42,398 bases of DNA from JAVWHP01 sp036639955 (lineage in GTDB: Bacteria; Bacillota_I; Bacilli_A; Erysipelotrichales; Erysipelotrichaceae): positions 1 through 42,398 of the forward strand of contig JAVWHP010000011.1 in assembly GCA_036639955.1 (NCBI GenBank). Reading direction: 5' to 3'. Under the pieces are notes generated by a model. That model had not been told where the DNA came from, ran no database searches, and saw nothing but the letters and a program-made list of their open reading frames with translations. The translations under genes and the position numbers were made by a program. This document shows, piece after piece, positions 9,226 through 17,285 of this stretch (positions are counted from its first letter, which is position 1; each line of letters opens with the position of its first letter).

Positions 9226-9849
9226 TGCTATGCTTTTAGCAAAACTATCATCATGAGTAACTATTACAATAGACATTTCTTTAGAAAAACGTTTTATAAT
9301 AGCAGTTACATCTTCAATAGATTTAGCATCTAAAGCACTTGTAGGCTCATCAAAGCAAAGAATTATTGGATTTAACATACAAGCTCTAGCAATAGCAACA
9401 CGTTGTTTCTGACCACCAGATAAGAAATTAGGATATGTATTAGCTTTATCACTAAGATTCATCTGTTTAAGTAAATCAATTGCTTTTTTAATAGCTTCTT
9501 CTTTACTCATAAGTTTCTGAAAAAGAGGAGCCTCAATTAGATTTTCTAATACACTAAGATGAGGAAATAAATTATAAGATTGAAAAACTAAACCTATACT
9601 ACGCTGAAATTTAGCTAGCTCTTCATATTTAGCATATATACCATTCTTAACAAGATAAGTATCATTTATAATAATACTACCACTATCTATTTTTTCTAAA
9701 TTATTCATACACCTTAATAATGTAGTTTTACCAGCACCACTAGGTCCCATTAAACAAACAATTTCATTGCTTTCAATCTTTAAAGATAAATTATCTAATA
9801 CTATATTATCTTTAAATCTTTTAGATACATTTTTCATTTCTAAACGCAT
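9193..9849 (-). CDS. Polar amino acid ABC transporter ATPase (GlnQ/HisP family)
   Basis: The ATPase of a three-gene amino-acid importer, 218 residues and slightly shorter than the usual 240 or so. It has Walker A GPSGAGKTTL, Q-loop LVFQSYNLFPHLSVLEN, signature LSGGQKQRVAIARA, Walker B ILCFDEPTSALD and a switch His in VTHDD. The Q-loop wording is typical of the GlnQ/HisP family. It is the last gene of the T-box-controlled operon, nine bases after the permease, with a GGAGG site in that gap. The 3' end carries one arm of the long inverted repeat described separately. The histidine assignment rests on the T-box specifier, not on this protein. Confidence 0.92.
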   Translation of the reverse strand: MRLEMKNVSKRFKDNIVLDNLSLKIESNEIVCLMGPSGAGKTTLLRCMNNLEKIDSGSIIINDTYLVKNGIYAKYEELAKFQRSIGLVFQSYNLFPHLSVLENLIEAPLFQKLMSKEEAIKKAIDLLKQMNLSDKANTYPNFLSGGQKQRVAIARACMLNPIILCFDEPTSALDAKSIEDVTAIIKRFSKEMSIVIVTHDDSFAKSIATRTIELKPTN

Positions 9850-9858
9850 AGTAGCCTC

Positions 9859-10500
9859 CTACTTATAATAGTTAAATTTCTTTTCTATGAAATTTAACAT
9901 CTGAGTAATAAAGAAAGTTAATACTAAATAGATTACACCTACATATATAAAAGGTAATATACTGCTCATTCTTGCTGCTGCTTGATTACCTACTCTTAAT
10001 AGTTCTTCTAAAGATATAATAGATACTAAAGAAGTATCTTTAATTAATGCTAGTACTTCATTACCTATAGAAGGTATAGTGTTTTTTATAGCTTGTGGAA
10101 AAATAATTCGATTAAAAGTGTGTATATTACTTAATCCTAGTACTTTTGATGCTTCAAATTGTCCTTCATCTATTGAATTTATACCGCCTCTAAATATTTC
10201 CGTAAAGTATGCTGTATAGTTTAATAGAAAGGCTAATAGGGCAGCAGGATAACGATCAAAGGTTATCCCTATCTTTGGTAGTCCAAAGAAGATTAACATA
10301 AGTTGTAATAGTAAAGGTGTACCTCTCTCAATATAAATATAGATTGATAATATCATATTTACTGGTTTTAACTTTAATGATCTTATGCCTGATAATATTA
10401 ATGATAAAGGTATAGATATTATCAAAGTTAGTGCAAATAAAGATAATGTTACTTTACATCCACCTAATAAAGATGGTAATAAGTTAATAAATTCTTCCAT
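9859..10500 (-). CDS. Polar amino acid ABC transporter permease (HisM/GlnP family)
   Basis: The membrane subunit of the importer, 213 residues with about five helices. The coupling (EAA) loop is clear: FRGGINSID-EGQFEASKVLGLS, then FPQAIKNTIPSIGNE, typical of the HisMQ/GlnP family. An ERGTPLLLQLMLIFF stretch at about 58-72 is another family signature. Only one permease gene is present, so the transporter is presumably a homodimer of this subunit. It lies between the binding-protein and ATPase genes with short gaps. Confidence 0.92.
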   Translation of the reverse strand: MEEFINLLPSLLGGCKVTLSLFALTLIISIPLSLILSGIRSLKLKPVNMILSIYIYIERGTPLLLQLMLIFFGLPKIGITFDRYPAALLAFLLNYTAYFTEIFRGGINSIDEGQFEASKVLGLSNIHTFNRIIFPQAIKNTIPSIGNEVLALIKDTSLVSIISLEELLRVGNQAAARMSSILPFIYVGVIYLVLTFFITQMLNFIEKKFNYYK

Positions 10501-10513
10501 AGTATACTCCTTA

Positions 10514-11308
10514 TTATTTAAACCATTTATTTGTGTATTCTGTCCAGATTGCTTCTTTTTTCATTTCTCCCAATGTTTTGTTTAAAGCATTTAATAGTTT
10601 TACATCAGTTTTACGTACTCCTACTGCGTATTCTTCACTTCCGAAGTTATCTTCTAATACAGAATATTTATCACTACCACGTTGTTTAATCATATAGTTA
10701 GCTAATACTTCATCAACTACAATTGCATCTGTACGTCCTGCATCTAAATCTTCAAAAGCATCTAAATTAGTATCAAATTCTAATAACTTTTCGTTTGCTA
10801 TAGTTTTCATAAACGCTGTATCAGCACTTACGGCTTCAAAAGCACTTGAGTTTTTTTGAACTGCTATATTCTTTTTAGCTAATCCTGTTTTATCTTTAAT
10901 ACCTGCTTTGCTATCAACAACAATAATTTGTCTATTAGATAGGTAAGAATCGCTAAAGTTTACTTTTTTCTTACGTGATTCTGTTATTGAATAACCATTC
11001 CACAGTAAATCTACGTTGTTATTTTCTAATTCAGTTTCTTTCATATCCCAATCAATCTTTTGAAATTTAACTTTTAAGTCATTACGTTTAGCAAATTCAG
11101 TAGCTATATCAATATCAAAACCTACTATATCACCATTTTTATCTTTAAAGCCCATTGGTACAAACGTATCATCAATACCAATTACAATTTCTCCTTCTTT
11201 TTTAATTTCATCCCAACTATCAACAACGGTTTTTTCTTTACAGCCTCCTATTGTTAATACAAGTAATAAACACATACATAATAAACTAATTCTTTTAAAT
11301 TTCTTCAT
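10514..11308 (-). CDS. Amino acid ABC transporter substrate-binding lipoprotein
   Basis: An extracytoplasmic type-3 solute-binding protein, 264 residues from the chosen start. A lipoprotein signal peptide with lipobox TIGGC (Cys about 23) anchors it outside the membrane. The core shows EIVIGIDDTFVPMGF, GFDIDIATEFAKR and WDMKETELENN, the usual family pattern. I start at ATG 11308, which follows AGGAAAGG; the longer frame to 11335 would begin next to the T-box terminator's T tract. It is the first gene of the operon. Specificity for histidine is predicted from the CAC specifier of the leader; HIS T-box transporters of this layout have been called HisXYZ. Confidence 0.92.
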   Translation of the reverse strand: MKKFKRISLLCMCLLLVLTIGGCKEKTVVDSWDEIKKEGEIVIGIDDTFVPMGFKDKNGDIVGFDIDIATEFAKRNDLKVKFQKIDWDMKETELENNNVDLLWNGYSITESRKKKVNFSDSYLSNRQIIVVDSKAGIKDKTGLAKKNIAVQKNSSAFEAVSADTAFMKTIANEKLLEFDTNLDAFEDLDAGRTDAIVVDEVLANYMIKQRGSDKYSVLEDNFGSEEYAVGVRKTDVKLLNALNKTLGEMKKEAIWTEYTNKWFK

Positions 11309-11337
11309 AAATTCACCTTTCCTAATAGCAATCAAAT

Positions 11338-11591
11338 AAAAAAAGTTTTCATCCTAGTTACCTAGAGGACGAAAACTTACGTTTCGTGGTTCCACCTCAA
11401 TTTATCTTCTTCTCACAAAGAAAACCTCATTAAGTGCTATGCACTAAATTGATAACGGATTAAATTCCGGTTCATTCTACTTAATTCAAATGAACAGCTC
11501 CAAGACGTGGTTCATATTAAATTTATTATTTCTTTTCAGCTAACAGAAACTCTCTATAAATAAATTTAATATTACTTTTTCTTATCATTGC
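11338..11591 (-). promoter_or_regulatory. T-box riboswitch, predicted histidine (CAC) specifier
   Basis: Read on the minus strand, Stem I starts at about 11591 with an AGTA S-turn, a 14-bp ATATTAAATTTATT/AATAAATTTAATAT stem and an AGAGAG motif. GAAC and the triplet CAC (11509-11507) follow, then G, five bases and GAG. The same register (codon, purine, five bases, GAG) fits the Trp T-box in this window and, from memory, glyQS. Stem II with AGTA and the F-box CCGTTATC follow. The T-box reads AGGTGGAACCACG, then a hairpin (11378-11343) and seven Ts. The pairing bases UGGA imply tRNA position U73, which is not the usual C73 of tRNA-His, so the amino acid remains to be confirmed. Confidence 0.88.
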
Positions 11592-11608
11592 TTATTATTA
11601 GTATTTAT

Positions 11609-11637
11609 AGGATATACTATTATTTCTGTTTTGTCAA
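11609..11637 (-). promoter_or_regulatory. Promoter of the T-box-controlled ABC operon
   Basis: TTGACA (11637-11632), a 17-base spacer and TATCCT (11614-11609) on the minus strand, just upstream of Stem I of the T-box. Confidence 0.75.
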
Positions 11638-11742
11638 TTAACAATTAGCATACTATCTTACATAATTATTTTATGTAAAAACATAACTATAAAAGTAAAA
11701 ATATATACATATATAAATATCAAAATAACATTTATAACTCCC

Positions 11743-12450
11743 CTATATGAAGATGTCTTCATTACTAATTTGTATATTCTTAAGATATATATTTAGCTTT
11801 CCATTTATATCTGTTGTTGCTAATATTATATCGTTAATATCATTTATATGGTGATCTTTCAAATATCTATCTAACCAAATTTTATCTTTATGAATTGCTT
11901 TTAATGCATCAATCATTATATTACCATCTATTATAATATTAGCTTGTAGGTAATCAGTTGGTGGATGATATTTAAAGTCATTACAACTACTTGGTCTATA
12001 TTTGCTTTTTAATAAAAATGAAATTTGTCCATTAGTTTCCATTATTGCATAATTAATTTGTGATAAATCAAAATATCCTGCTGTTCTTGCTTGTGTTAAT
12101 AGATCATTAATATCATAGTTATTCTTTTTTAAATTAGCTTCTATAATTTTTCCTTCGTATATTATTAGTACTGGTTTACCGGTTAGTAGTTTTCTTAATA
12201 TTATACTTTTAGATGTTAATTTTTCTATTGTATAAGTAAATACTACCATTATTATCATAGCTATTAATGGTATTTGTAGTGGTATTGTTTCATCTATTGC
12301 CATCGTAGCAGCTACACTTCCAACAGTTATTCCTATAATGTATTCATATATTGATAATTGCGATATTTGTCTACTTCCTAATAGTTTACCTAATAGTTGT
12401 AGTGTTATAATTGTAAATAAACTTCTTATTATAGCTTCGATAATTGTCAT
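11743..12450 (-). CDS. DUF421 (YetF/YrbG-like) membrane protein
   Basis: A 235-residue protein of the DUF421/YetF family: three N-terminal helices (about 1-75) and a cytoplasmic domain. Typical stretches are LGKLLGSRQISQLS near residue 20 and the LLTGKP-x-x-I-I-Y-x-G-K-I segment near 90. The molecular function of the family is not settled; Bacillus members are linked to spores or the cell envelope. I start at ATG 12450, eight bases after GGAGG; a GTG three codons earlier (12459) lies within that site. The Shine-Dalgarno site is the 3' arm of a long hairpin (12453-12494). The 3' flank, 11638-11742, is AT-rich with no strong terminator. Confidence 0.85.
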   Translation of the reverse strand: MTIIEAIIRSLFTIITLQLLGKLLGSRQISQLSIYEYIIGITVGSVAATMAIDETIPLQIPLIAMIIMVVFTYTIEKLTSKSIILRKLLTGKPVLIIYEGKIIEANLKKNNYDINDLLTQARTAGYFDLSQINYAIMETNGQISFLLKSKYRPSSCNDFKYHPPTDYLQANIIIDGNIMIDALKAIHKDKIWLDRYLKDHHINDINDIILATTDINGKLNIYLKNIQISNEDIFI

Positions 12451-12452
12451 AG

Positions 12453-12494
12453 AAAACACCTCCGTTATTAATATGTAGATAATGGAGGTGTTTT
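12453..12494 (-). promoter_or_regulatory. Hairpin that sequesters the DUF421 ribosome-binding site
   Basis: Minus-strand arms 12494-12479 (with CACCTCC) and 12468-12453 (with GGAGGTG) pair over 16 positions with one mismatch around a ten-base loop. The 3' arm contains the only Shine-Dalgarno site of the DUF421 gene and ends in TTTT. It may act as the terminator of the antiporter gene, as a translation block, or as both. Confidence 0.75.
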
Positions 12495-12500
12495 ATACGA

Positions 12501-13724
12501 CTATTTAGTTGTTTGTTTATTGAATTCACCAGCCCACTCAAAGGCTTTCTTTGATATTATTACTGCTATTATTTCATTAATTATAGCAGCTGCAGCAATC
12601 GTTCCTTGTACTATTTTTGCACATTCAGGTGCTGGTACGCTTAGAACAGAAACAGCTATTCCAGTAAATACTAATGATACTCCTGAGTGAGGTAATAATG
12701 TTAATCCTAAATATTTACGTACGGTATCTGGCGACTTTGTTATTTTAGCGCCAAAGTATGCACCACCATATTTACCTAATGCACGAGCTACAATATATAC
12801 AAGAGTGAATAAACCAGCACCTAATATAAGATGATAATCTAAAGGAACTCCTAGGTTAAGAATAACTACTATTAGTGAGAAAGCTAATATTGGATTAAAA
12901 GCAGTCATTAGATCTTGAACTTTATGTTCAGGTATCATATTAGCGAATGTTGCTGAGAAAGCCATACCTATTAACATAAAATTTAGTACTGGCTTAGGCA
13001 ATATGAAGCTATTAAATATGAATCCAATACCTGATGATAAAACAATCATACCTACAATTATCATCAGTGTCGCTTTTAAAGAAAAATCTTTCTTTAATAT
13101 TTTACCAGTTATAAAACCTACTAGACATCCTATTAACAATGGTAGAATAACTACTAAAGCTATTACATATATAGGTAGTTTTTGTGTGGATAACATTGAT
13201 GATACAAAAGCTATTACACTAAAGAATACTACAACACCGACCATATCATCTAAAGCAGCCATCGGTATTAGTGTTCTTGTAACTGGTCCATCTGTTTTGA
13301 ATTCAGATACAATAGATAAAGCGGGGGCAGGAGCGGTAGCTAAAGCAATTCCTCCAAATATAGCAGCTAAGTATAATGGTATATCCATAAAATAGAAGAT
13401 TGCTCCAAATACTAAGGTTACAAAAGCAAATGTACCTAAAGATTGAGTTAGTGTAGTAATGATAATTGATTTACCGGATTTTTTAAGTCTTGACCATACT
13501 AATTCACTACCAATCATTAAACCTACAGAACATTCTAATATATGAACAAAACTTTCATATATATTATTATCTAGTAGGGAACTATTAACTAAATTTATAG
13601 CGTGTGGACCTAATAACATTCCAGCTAATAACCACCCTAAGATAGCTGGTAATTTAAGTTTAGATATAAAATGACCTATTAGAAATGCTATTAATATAGC
13701 AATTATAAATCTTAAAATTAACAT
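12501..13724 (-). CDS. Monovalent cation/proton antiporter, CPA2 family
   Basis: An integral-membrane antiporter of 407 residues with about 12-13 hydrophobic segments, in the KefB/GerN/NapA group of the CPA2 family. The N-terminal LPAILGWLLAGMLLGPHA segment (28-45) is characteristic. Paired acidic residues in AALDDMVGV (near 155-163) match the ion-binding Asp motif. There is no C-terminal RCK/TrkA-N domain, so it resembles Na+/H+ or K+/H+ exchangers such as GerN rather than full-length Kef. Its ATG lies within the end of the tetR gene (ATGTTAA overlap) and its GGAGG site is inside tetR, so the two are translationally coupled. The TetR protein probably controls it. Confidence 0.88.
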   Translation of the reverse strand: MLILRFIIAILIAFLIGHFISKLKLPAILGWLLAGMLLGPHAINLVNSSLLDNNIYESFVHILECSVGLMIGSELVWSRLKKSGKSIIITTLTQSLGTFAFVTLVFGAIFYFMDIPLYLAAIFGGIALATAPAPALSIVSEFKTDGPVTRTLIPMAALDDMVGVVVFFSVIAFVSSMLSTQKLPIYVIALVVILPLLIGCLVGFITGKILKKDFSLKATLMIIVGMIVLSSGIGFIFNSFILPKPVLNFMLIGMAFSATFANMIPEHKVQDLMTAFNPILAFSLIVVILNLGVPLDYHLILGAGLFTLVYIVARALGKYGGAYFGAKITKSPDTVRKYLGLTLLPHSGVSLVFTGIAVSVLSVPAPECAKIVQGTIAAAAIINEIIAVIISKKAFEWAGEFNKQTTK

Positions 13725-14347
13725 TGTGATTCCTCCTTTGCTATACCATATAGCATTAAATTAATAATATTAGCTAAAGCTATTTCATGTTGTTTCATTA
13801 AATCATCTAACTCTATTTTAGGGTTAGCGTGTTTTTTAAAATAGCTGTTGAATAGTTCTTGAAATAAAATAAAATAATTTAAAGCAGATTCTTCCGTTAC
13901 ACTGTTTCTAAGTTTAATGTTTTTTAAAGCTTCTTTAAAGTATTCTATACATTGATTATCAAAACTAGATCTAAGTTCTAATAGTTTATTTGTTAATTCT
14001 AATGGTGGTTGGTATACCGTATAAAAGAATAATCTTCCTAATACTTTATTAGTATTAAAGAATTTAAATCTTTGGTTCAAATAATCATTTATACCTTGAG
14101 AAAAATTACTGAAGTCATAAGTATTAAGACTTATAAAATTTTGAAAGTTATCATAACATACTTTTACACATGCTAAATATAAATCTTCTTTATTGTTATA
14201 GTAATGATATATAAGACCTTTTGATATATTATTATCATTACAAATATTATTTAAAGATGCTAATTCATAGCTATGTTTTGAGAATTCTATAATAGCTGCT
14301 TTTAATATTTTATCTTTACTAGATAATGCTTTTTCAGTTTGTTTCAT
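13718..14347 (-). CDS. TetR family transcriptional regulator
   Basis: A 209-residue one-component repressor. The helix-turn-helix is N-terminal (about residues 10-55): KDKILKAAIIEFSKH, then LNNICNDNNISKGLIYHYYNNKEDLY, the classic TetR recognition segment. The C-terminal domain is helical and shows no known ligand signature. I start at ATG 14347, which follows GGAGG; the open frame to 14434 would place the start beyond the promoter. It is the first gene of an operon with the antiporter and, after a hairpin, DUF421. Two operator-like palindromes flank the promoter, which suggests autorepression. The inducer is unknown. Confidence 0.9.
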   Translation of the reverse strand: MKQTEKALSSKDKILKAAIIEFSKHSYELASLNNICNDNNISKGLIYHYYNNKEDLYLACVKVCYDNFQNFISLNTYDFSNFSQGINDYLNQRFKFFNTNKVLGRLFFYTVYQPPLELTNKLLELRSSFDNQCIEYFKEALKNIKLRNSVTEESALNYFILFQELFNSYFKKHANPKIELDDLMKQHEIALANIINLMLYGIAKEESQC

Positions 14348-14373
14348 GGTTGCCTCCGAATTATATATATTAT

Positions 14374-14428
14374 TGACCACCTGGTCAGTGATATGATTAT
14401 AACAGAAATAAACTAGGTGGTCAATAAT
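14374..14428 (-). promoter_or_regulatory. tetR promoter flanked by two operator-like sites
   Basis: On the minus strand TTGACC (14424-14419), a 17-base spacer and TATAAT (14401-14396) form a strong promoter. A palindrome, TGACCA-CC-TGGTCA, covers 14374-14387 just downstream. A related site, TTATTGACCACCTAGTT, covers the -35 box (14412-14428) in inverse orientation. Confidence 0.8.
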
Positions 14429-14435
14429 ATACAAA

Positions 14436-14473
14436 AAAAATTAACGGCTATATTACTATAGCGGTTAATTTTT
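14436..14473. terminator. Terminator after coaX
   Basis: A TTAAC-GCTATA stem with one mismatch and a TTAC loop, with eight Ts on the minus-strand side and seven Ts on the plus side. It ends the minus-strand coenzyme A operon. Confidence 0.78.
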
Positions 14474-14485
14474 TTATTTATATAT

Positions 14486-15262
14486 TTATTTCTTAGAAGC
14501 CATATGTTTTTCATATATAATTCTTAGTCCTTTAAAGGTTAAATTAGGATCATATTTATCTATTAATTCGGTTTCATTAGCAATTAAACGACCTAAACCA
14601 CCAGTAGCTATGACTTTCATATCAACGCCAAGTGTTTCTTTAAATTTTTTAATGATATACTCTACTTGGCCAATATATCCATATACTAGACCAGCTTGCA
14701 TACTAGCTATCGTATTAGAAGCTAATATAGATTTAGGTTTTTTAATTTCTATTTCAGGAAGTTTAGCCGCTTTTGAAGAAAGAGCTTGAGAACTAATTTC
14801 TAAACCTGGAGTAGTCACACCATAAGAGAAAACACCATTCGCATCAACATAATCAAAAGTTGTAGCAGTACCAAAATCGATAATTAAAACAGGGCCTCCG
14901 AAACTATAAAACGCGCCAGCAACATCAACAATACGATCGGCACCAACTTCGCGAGGATTATCTGTTTTAATTGAAATTCCAGTTTTAATACCAGGACCAA
15001 CAATTATTGGTTCACAGTTTATGTATCTTCTAATACCATTAGTAAATGAATGCATAAGTTTAGGAACGACACTAGATATAATAACATCTTGAATGCTTTC
15101 GACATCAATTTTCTTAGAAACAAGAAAATTGAGTATTGTAATTCCGTATTCATCACTAGTACGTTTAAAGTTTGTTGTTAATCTAAAAGCACCTATAAGA
15201 TTATGTTGATCATATATTCCTAATGTAATATTTGTATTCCCTATATCTATAACTAATAGCAT
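14486..15262 (-). CDS. coaX: Type III pantothenate kinase
   Basis: CoaX phosphorylates pantothenate to 4'-phosphopantothenate, the first step of coenzyme A synthesis, in the cytoplasm. The 258-residue length fits. Motifs of the acetate-kinase-like fold are visible: DIGNTNITLG (5-14), GADRIVD in the middle (near 103) and DFGTATTFD (near 128), followed by a PGLEISSQAL stretch. The ATG begins one base after the coaBC stop, and its GGAAGG site lies inside coaBC. It is the last gene of the S-component/coaBC/coaX operon. Confidence 0.96.
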   Translation of the reverse strand: MLLVIDIGNTNITLGIYDQHNLIGAFRLTTNFKRTSDEYGITILNFLVSKKIDVESIQDVIISSVVPKLMHSFTNGIRRYINCEPIIVGPGIKTGISIKTDNPREVGADRIVDVAGAFYSFGGPVLIIDFGTATTFDYVDANGVFSYGVTTPGLEISSQALSSKAAKLPEIEIKKPKSILASNTIASMQAGLVYGYIGQVEYIIKKFKETLGVDMKVIATGGLGRLIANETELIDKYDPNLTFKGLRIIYEKHMASKK

Positions 15263-15263
15263 A

Positions 15264-16466
15264 TTATTTACCTTCCTTTATTTTATATATTTCAAACAAC
15301 TTATTTAGAATAAGTTTAGCTAGCTCATCTTTACTCATTATTTCCAATTGTTCACTACTTTTAGGAGTTATAAGTGTTACTACGTTTGTATCAGTAGCAA
15401 ATCCTGCTCCTTGCGTAAATAAGTTATTAGCAACAATCATATCTGCATGCTTCGCTAAACATTTAGAAGTAGCATTATCAATTAAGTTTTCAGTTTCCAT
15501 TGCAAAGCCACATATCACTTGTTCATTAGTTTTATTAGTACCTAATTCTAAAAGAATATCTTTATTTTTAGTGAAATTTACCACTAATTCATCGCTATGT
15601 TTTTTTATCTTATTTGGAGCAACTTCACTTGCACGGTAATCACTAACAGCAGCAGCCATAATTATAATATCACTTTTATAACTATTCTCTTCAATAGCCT
15701 TTGCCATTTCATTAGCAGTACTAATATTAATTATATTAGCTAATGCAGGTTTATCTAACTCAGTAGGACCAGTAACTAAGGTTACATTAGCGCCATATGC
15801 AATAGCTGCTTTAGCTATTGCATAGCCCATCTTACCAGTAGAATGATTAGTTATGTATCTTATAGGATCGATGGGCTCCCTAGTAGGGCCGGCGCTAATG
15901 AGAATATTAAGATCTTTTAACATCTTTTCTTCACAAAGATTATATTCAATCATTTCTTCAATTTTATTAACATCTGGCATTCTACCAATGCCAGATGTGC
16001 CACAAGCTAAATAGCCATTATCAGCATCCATTACTTCTATACCATATTCCTTTAGTATATTTATATTACGTTGAGTAATTGGGTTGTTATACATGTTAGT
16101 ATTCATAGCTGGAACTATTAGTTTTGGACCATCATAAGCTAAGAATGTTGTAGTTAACATATCATCGGCAATACCATTAGCTAATTTAGCTATTACATTA
16201 GCACTTGCAGGAGCTACAACAAATATACTTCCTTTAGTTGCTAATGATATATGTTGAGTAGATCTATTAGTTACCTTTTCAAATGTATCAACGAATACAC
16301 TATTATTAGTAAGGGCCTCAAAGCTTAATGGCTTAACAAACTCACAAGCATTATTAGTCATAATTACCTCTACATCATAATTCTTTTTAATTAAGTTACT
16401 TGTAAGTTGTATGCTCTTATAAGCAGCTATTCCTCCACTTACACCAAGGATTATACATTTTTTCAT
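15264..16466 (-). CDS. coaBC: Bifunctional phosphopantothenoylcysteine synthetase/decarboxylase
   Basis: CoaBC converts 4'-phosphopantothenate and cysteine into 4'-phosphopantetheine, using CTP in most bacteria. The 400-residue length is normal. The flavoprotein CoaC domain (about 1-180) shows GVSGGIAAYKS, the catalytic His in STQHISL, PAMNTNMY and the flap ACGTSGIGRMPD with its conserved Cys. The CoaB domain (about 187-400) shows SAGPTREPIDPIRYITNHS and NKIKKHSDE with the conserved Lys. The start has GAGGAAC inside the end of the upstream S-component gene, so translation is coupled. Confidence 0.96.
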   Translation of the reverse strand: MKKCIILGVSGGIAAYKSIQLTSNLIKKNYDVEVIMTNNACEFVKPLSFEALTNNSVFVDTFEKVTNRSTQHISLATKGSIFVVAPASANVIAKLANGIADDMLTTTFLAYDGPKLIVPAMNTNMYNNPITQRNINILKEYGIEVMDADNGYLACGTSGIGRMPDVNKIEEMIEYNLCEEKMLKDLNILISAGPTREPIDPIRYITNHSTGKMGYAIAKAAIAYGANVTLVTGPTELDKPALANIINISTANEMAKAIEENSYKSDIIIMAAAVSDYRASEVAPNKIKKHSDELVVNFTKNKDILLELGTNKTNEQVICGFAMETENLIDNATSKCLAKHADMIVANNLFTQGAGFATDTNVVTLITPKSSEQLEIMSKDELAKLILNKLFEIYKIKEGK

Positions 16467-16468
16467 AG

Positions 16469-17095
16469 TTAGTTCCTCACTTTATTTATAATAGGTTTAC
16501 AGGCTTTATAAACTGCTAATACTATAATAGCACCAAATGCAGCCTCTAATAAACCATTAACACTTACTACAGACATTAATACACCAAGTAATGCTTCATA
16601 TGAAATTTCCTTAGCGGCAGCATAACTAGCACCAAAGAAAATATAAATACCACCTAGTACTAATATGGTATTAGTAATAGCACCAGCTAAAGCAGCAACT
16701 ATAACACTTATATATTCATTAAAATATTTCTTTAAAGCACTATAAATTAAAGCAGAAATGACTCCTAATAAAATTCTTGGAACCATAGCAATAATTATAC
16801 TACTAAAACCACCGTGGAACTCACCAATTGAATAAAAAGGAGAAAAACAAAAACTAGTAATACCAGGAGCTATTGTATTAGATATAATACTACAGATTCC
16901 AAACATACCACCAACTATAGCACCTCCCTTACAACCTAATATAATTCCAGCTAATATAACTGGTATATGTAATGTAGTAGCTCTTATAGCAAATATAGGC
17001 AACATAATCATACCTAAAGGTGTCACACTTAGTACTACCTCAACAGCTAATAATAAAGCTAAGACAGCTAAATACATTGTTTTTTTATTCTTCAT
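16469..17095 (-). CDS. ECF transporter S component, probably pantothenate (PanT-like)
   Basis: A small membrane protein of 208 residues with about six helices, the substrate-capture subunit of an energy-coupling-factor transporter. The N-terminal LALLLAVEVVLSVTPLGMI region and a following IPVILAGIILG-C-x-G-G-A-x-V-G-x-x-F-G segment match S components. It starts the operon with coaBC and coaX, two bases before coaBC, so pantothenate or a CoA precursor is the likely substrate; this rests on context. The shared EcfA/A'/T module is not in this window. A GGAGG site precedes the ATG. The 190 bases upstream are very AT-rich, and I see no convincing promoter or riboswitch in them. Confidence 0.85.
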   Translation of the reverse strand: MKNKKTMYLAVLALLLAVEVVLSVTPLGMIMLPIFAIRATTLHIPVILAGIILGCKGGAIVGGMFGICSIISNTIAPGITSFCFSPFYSIGEFHGGFSSIIIAMVPRILLGVISALIYSALKKYFNEYISVIVAALAGAITNTILVLGGIYIFFGASYAAAKEISYEALLGVLMSVVSVNGLLEAAFGAIIVLAVYKACKPIINKVRN

Positions 17096-17285
17096 AAATC
17101 CTCCTACTATCGCTCATTAAGATGCAATGTGTTATGAATATCCTAATATAATCTTTAATTAAACTAAATAACTATATATTAAGAATACTCTTATTTTACT
17201 ATTTAATTAATTATAAAACAATCTATTTATTAATATATTATAATATGTTAAACTAATACCTAAGTAATCAAAAGGAGAATAGTTA

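Noticed and set aside
11650..11742. TTACATAA/TTATGTAA hairpin as a terminator for the DUF421 gene
   Set aside because: No T tract follows it on the minus strand and the stem is short and AT-only, so it is not supported.
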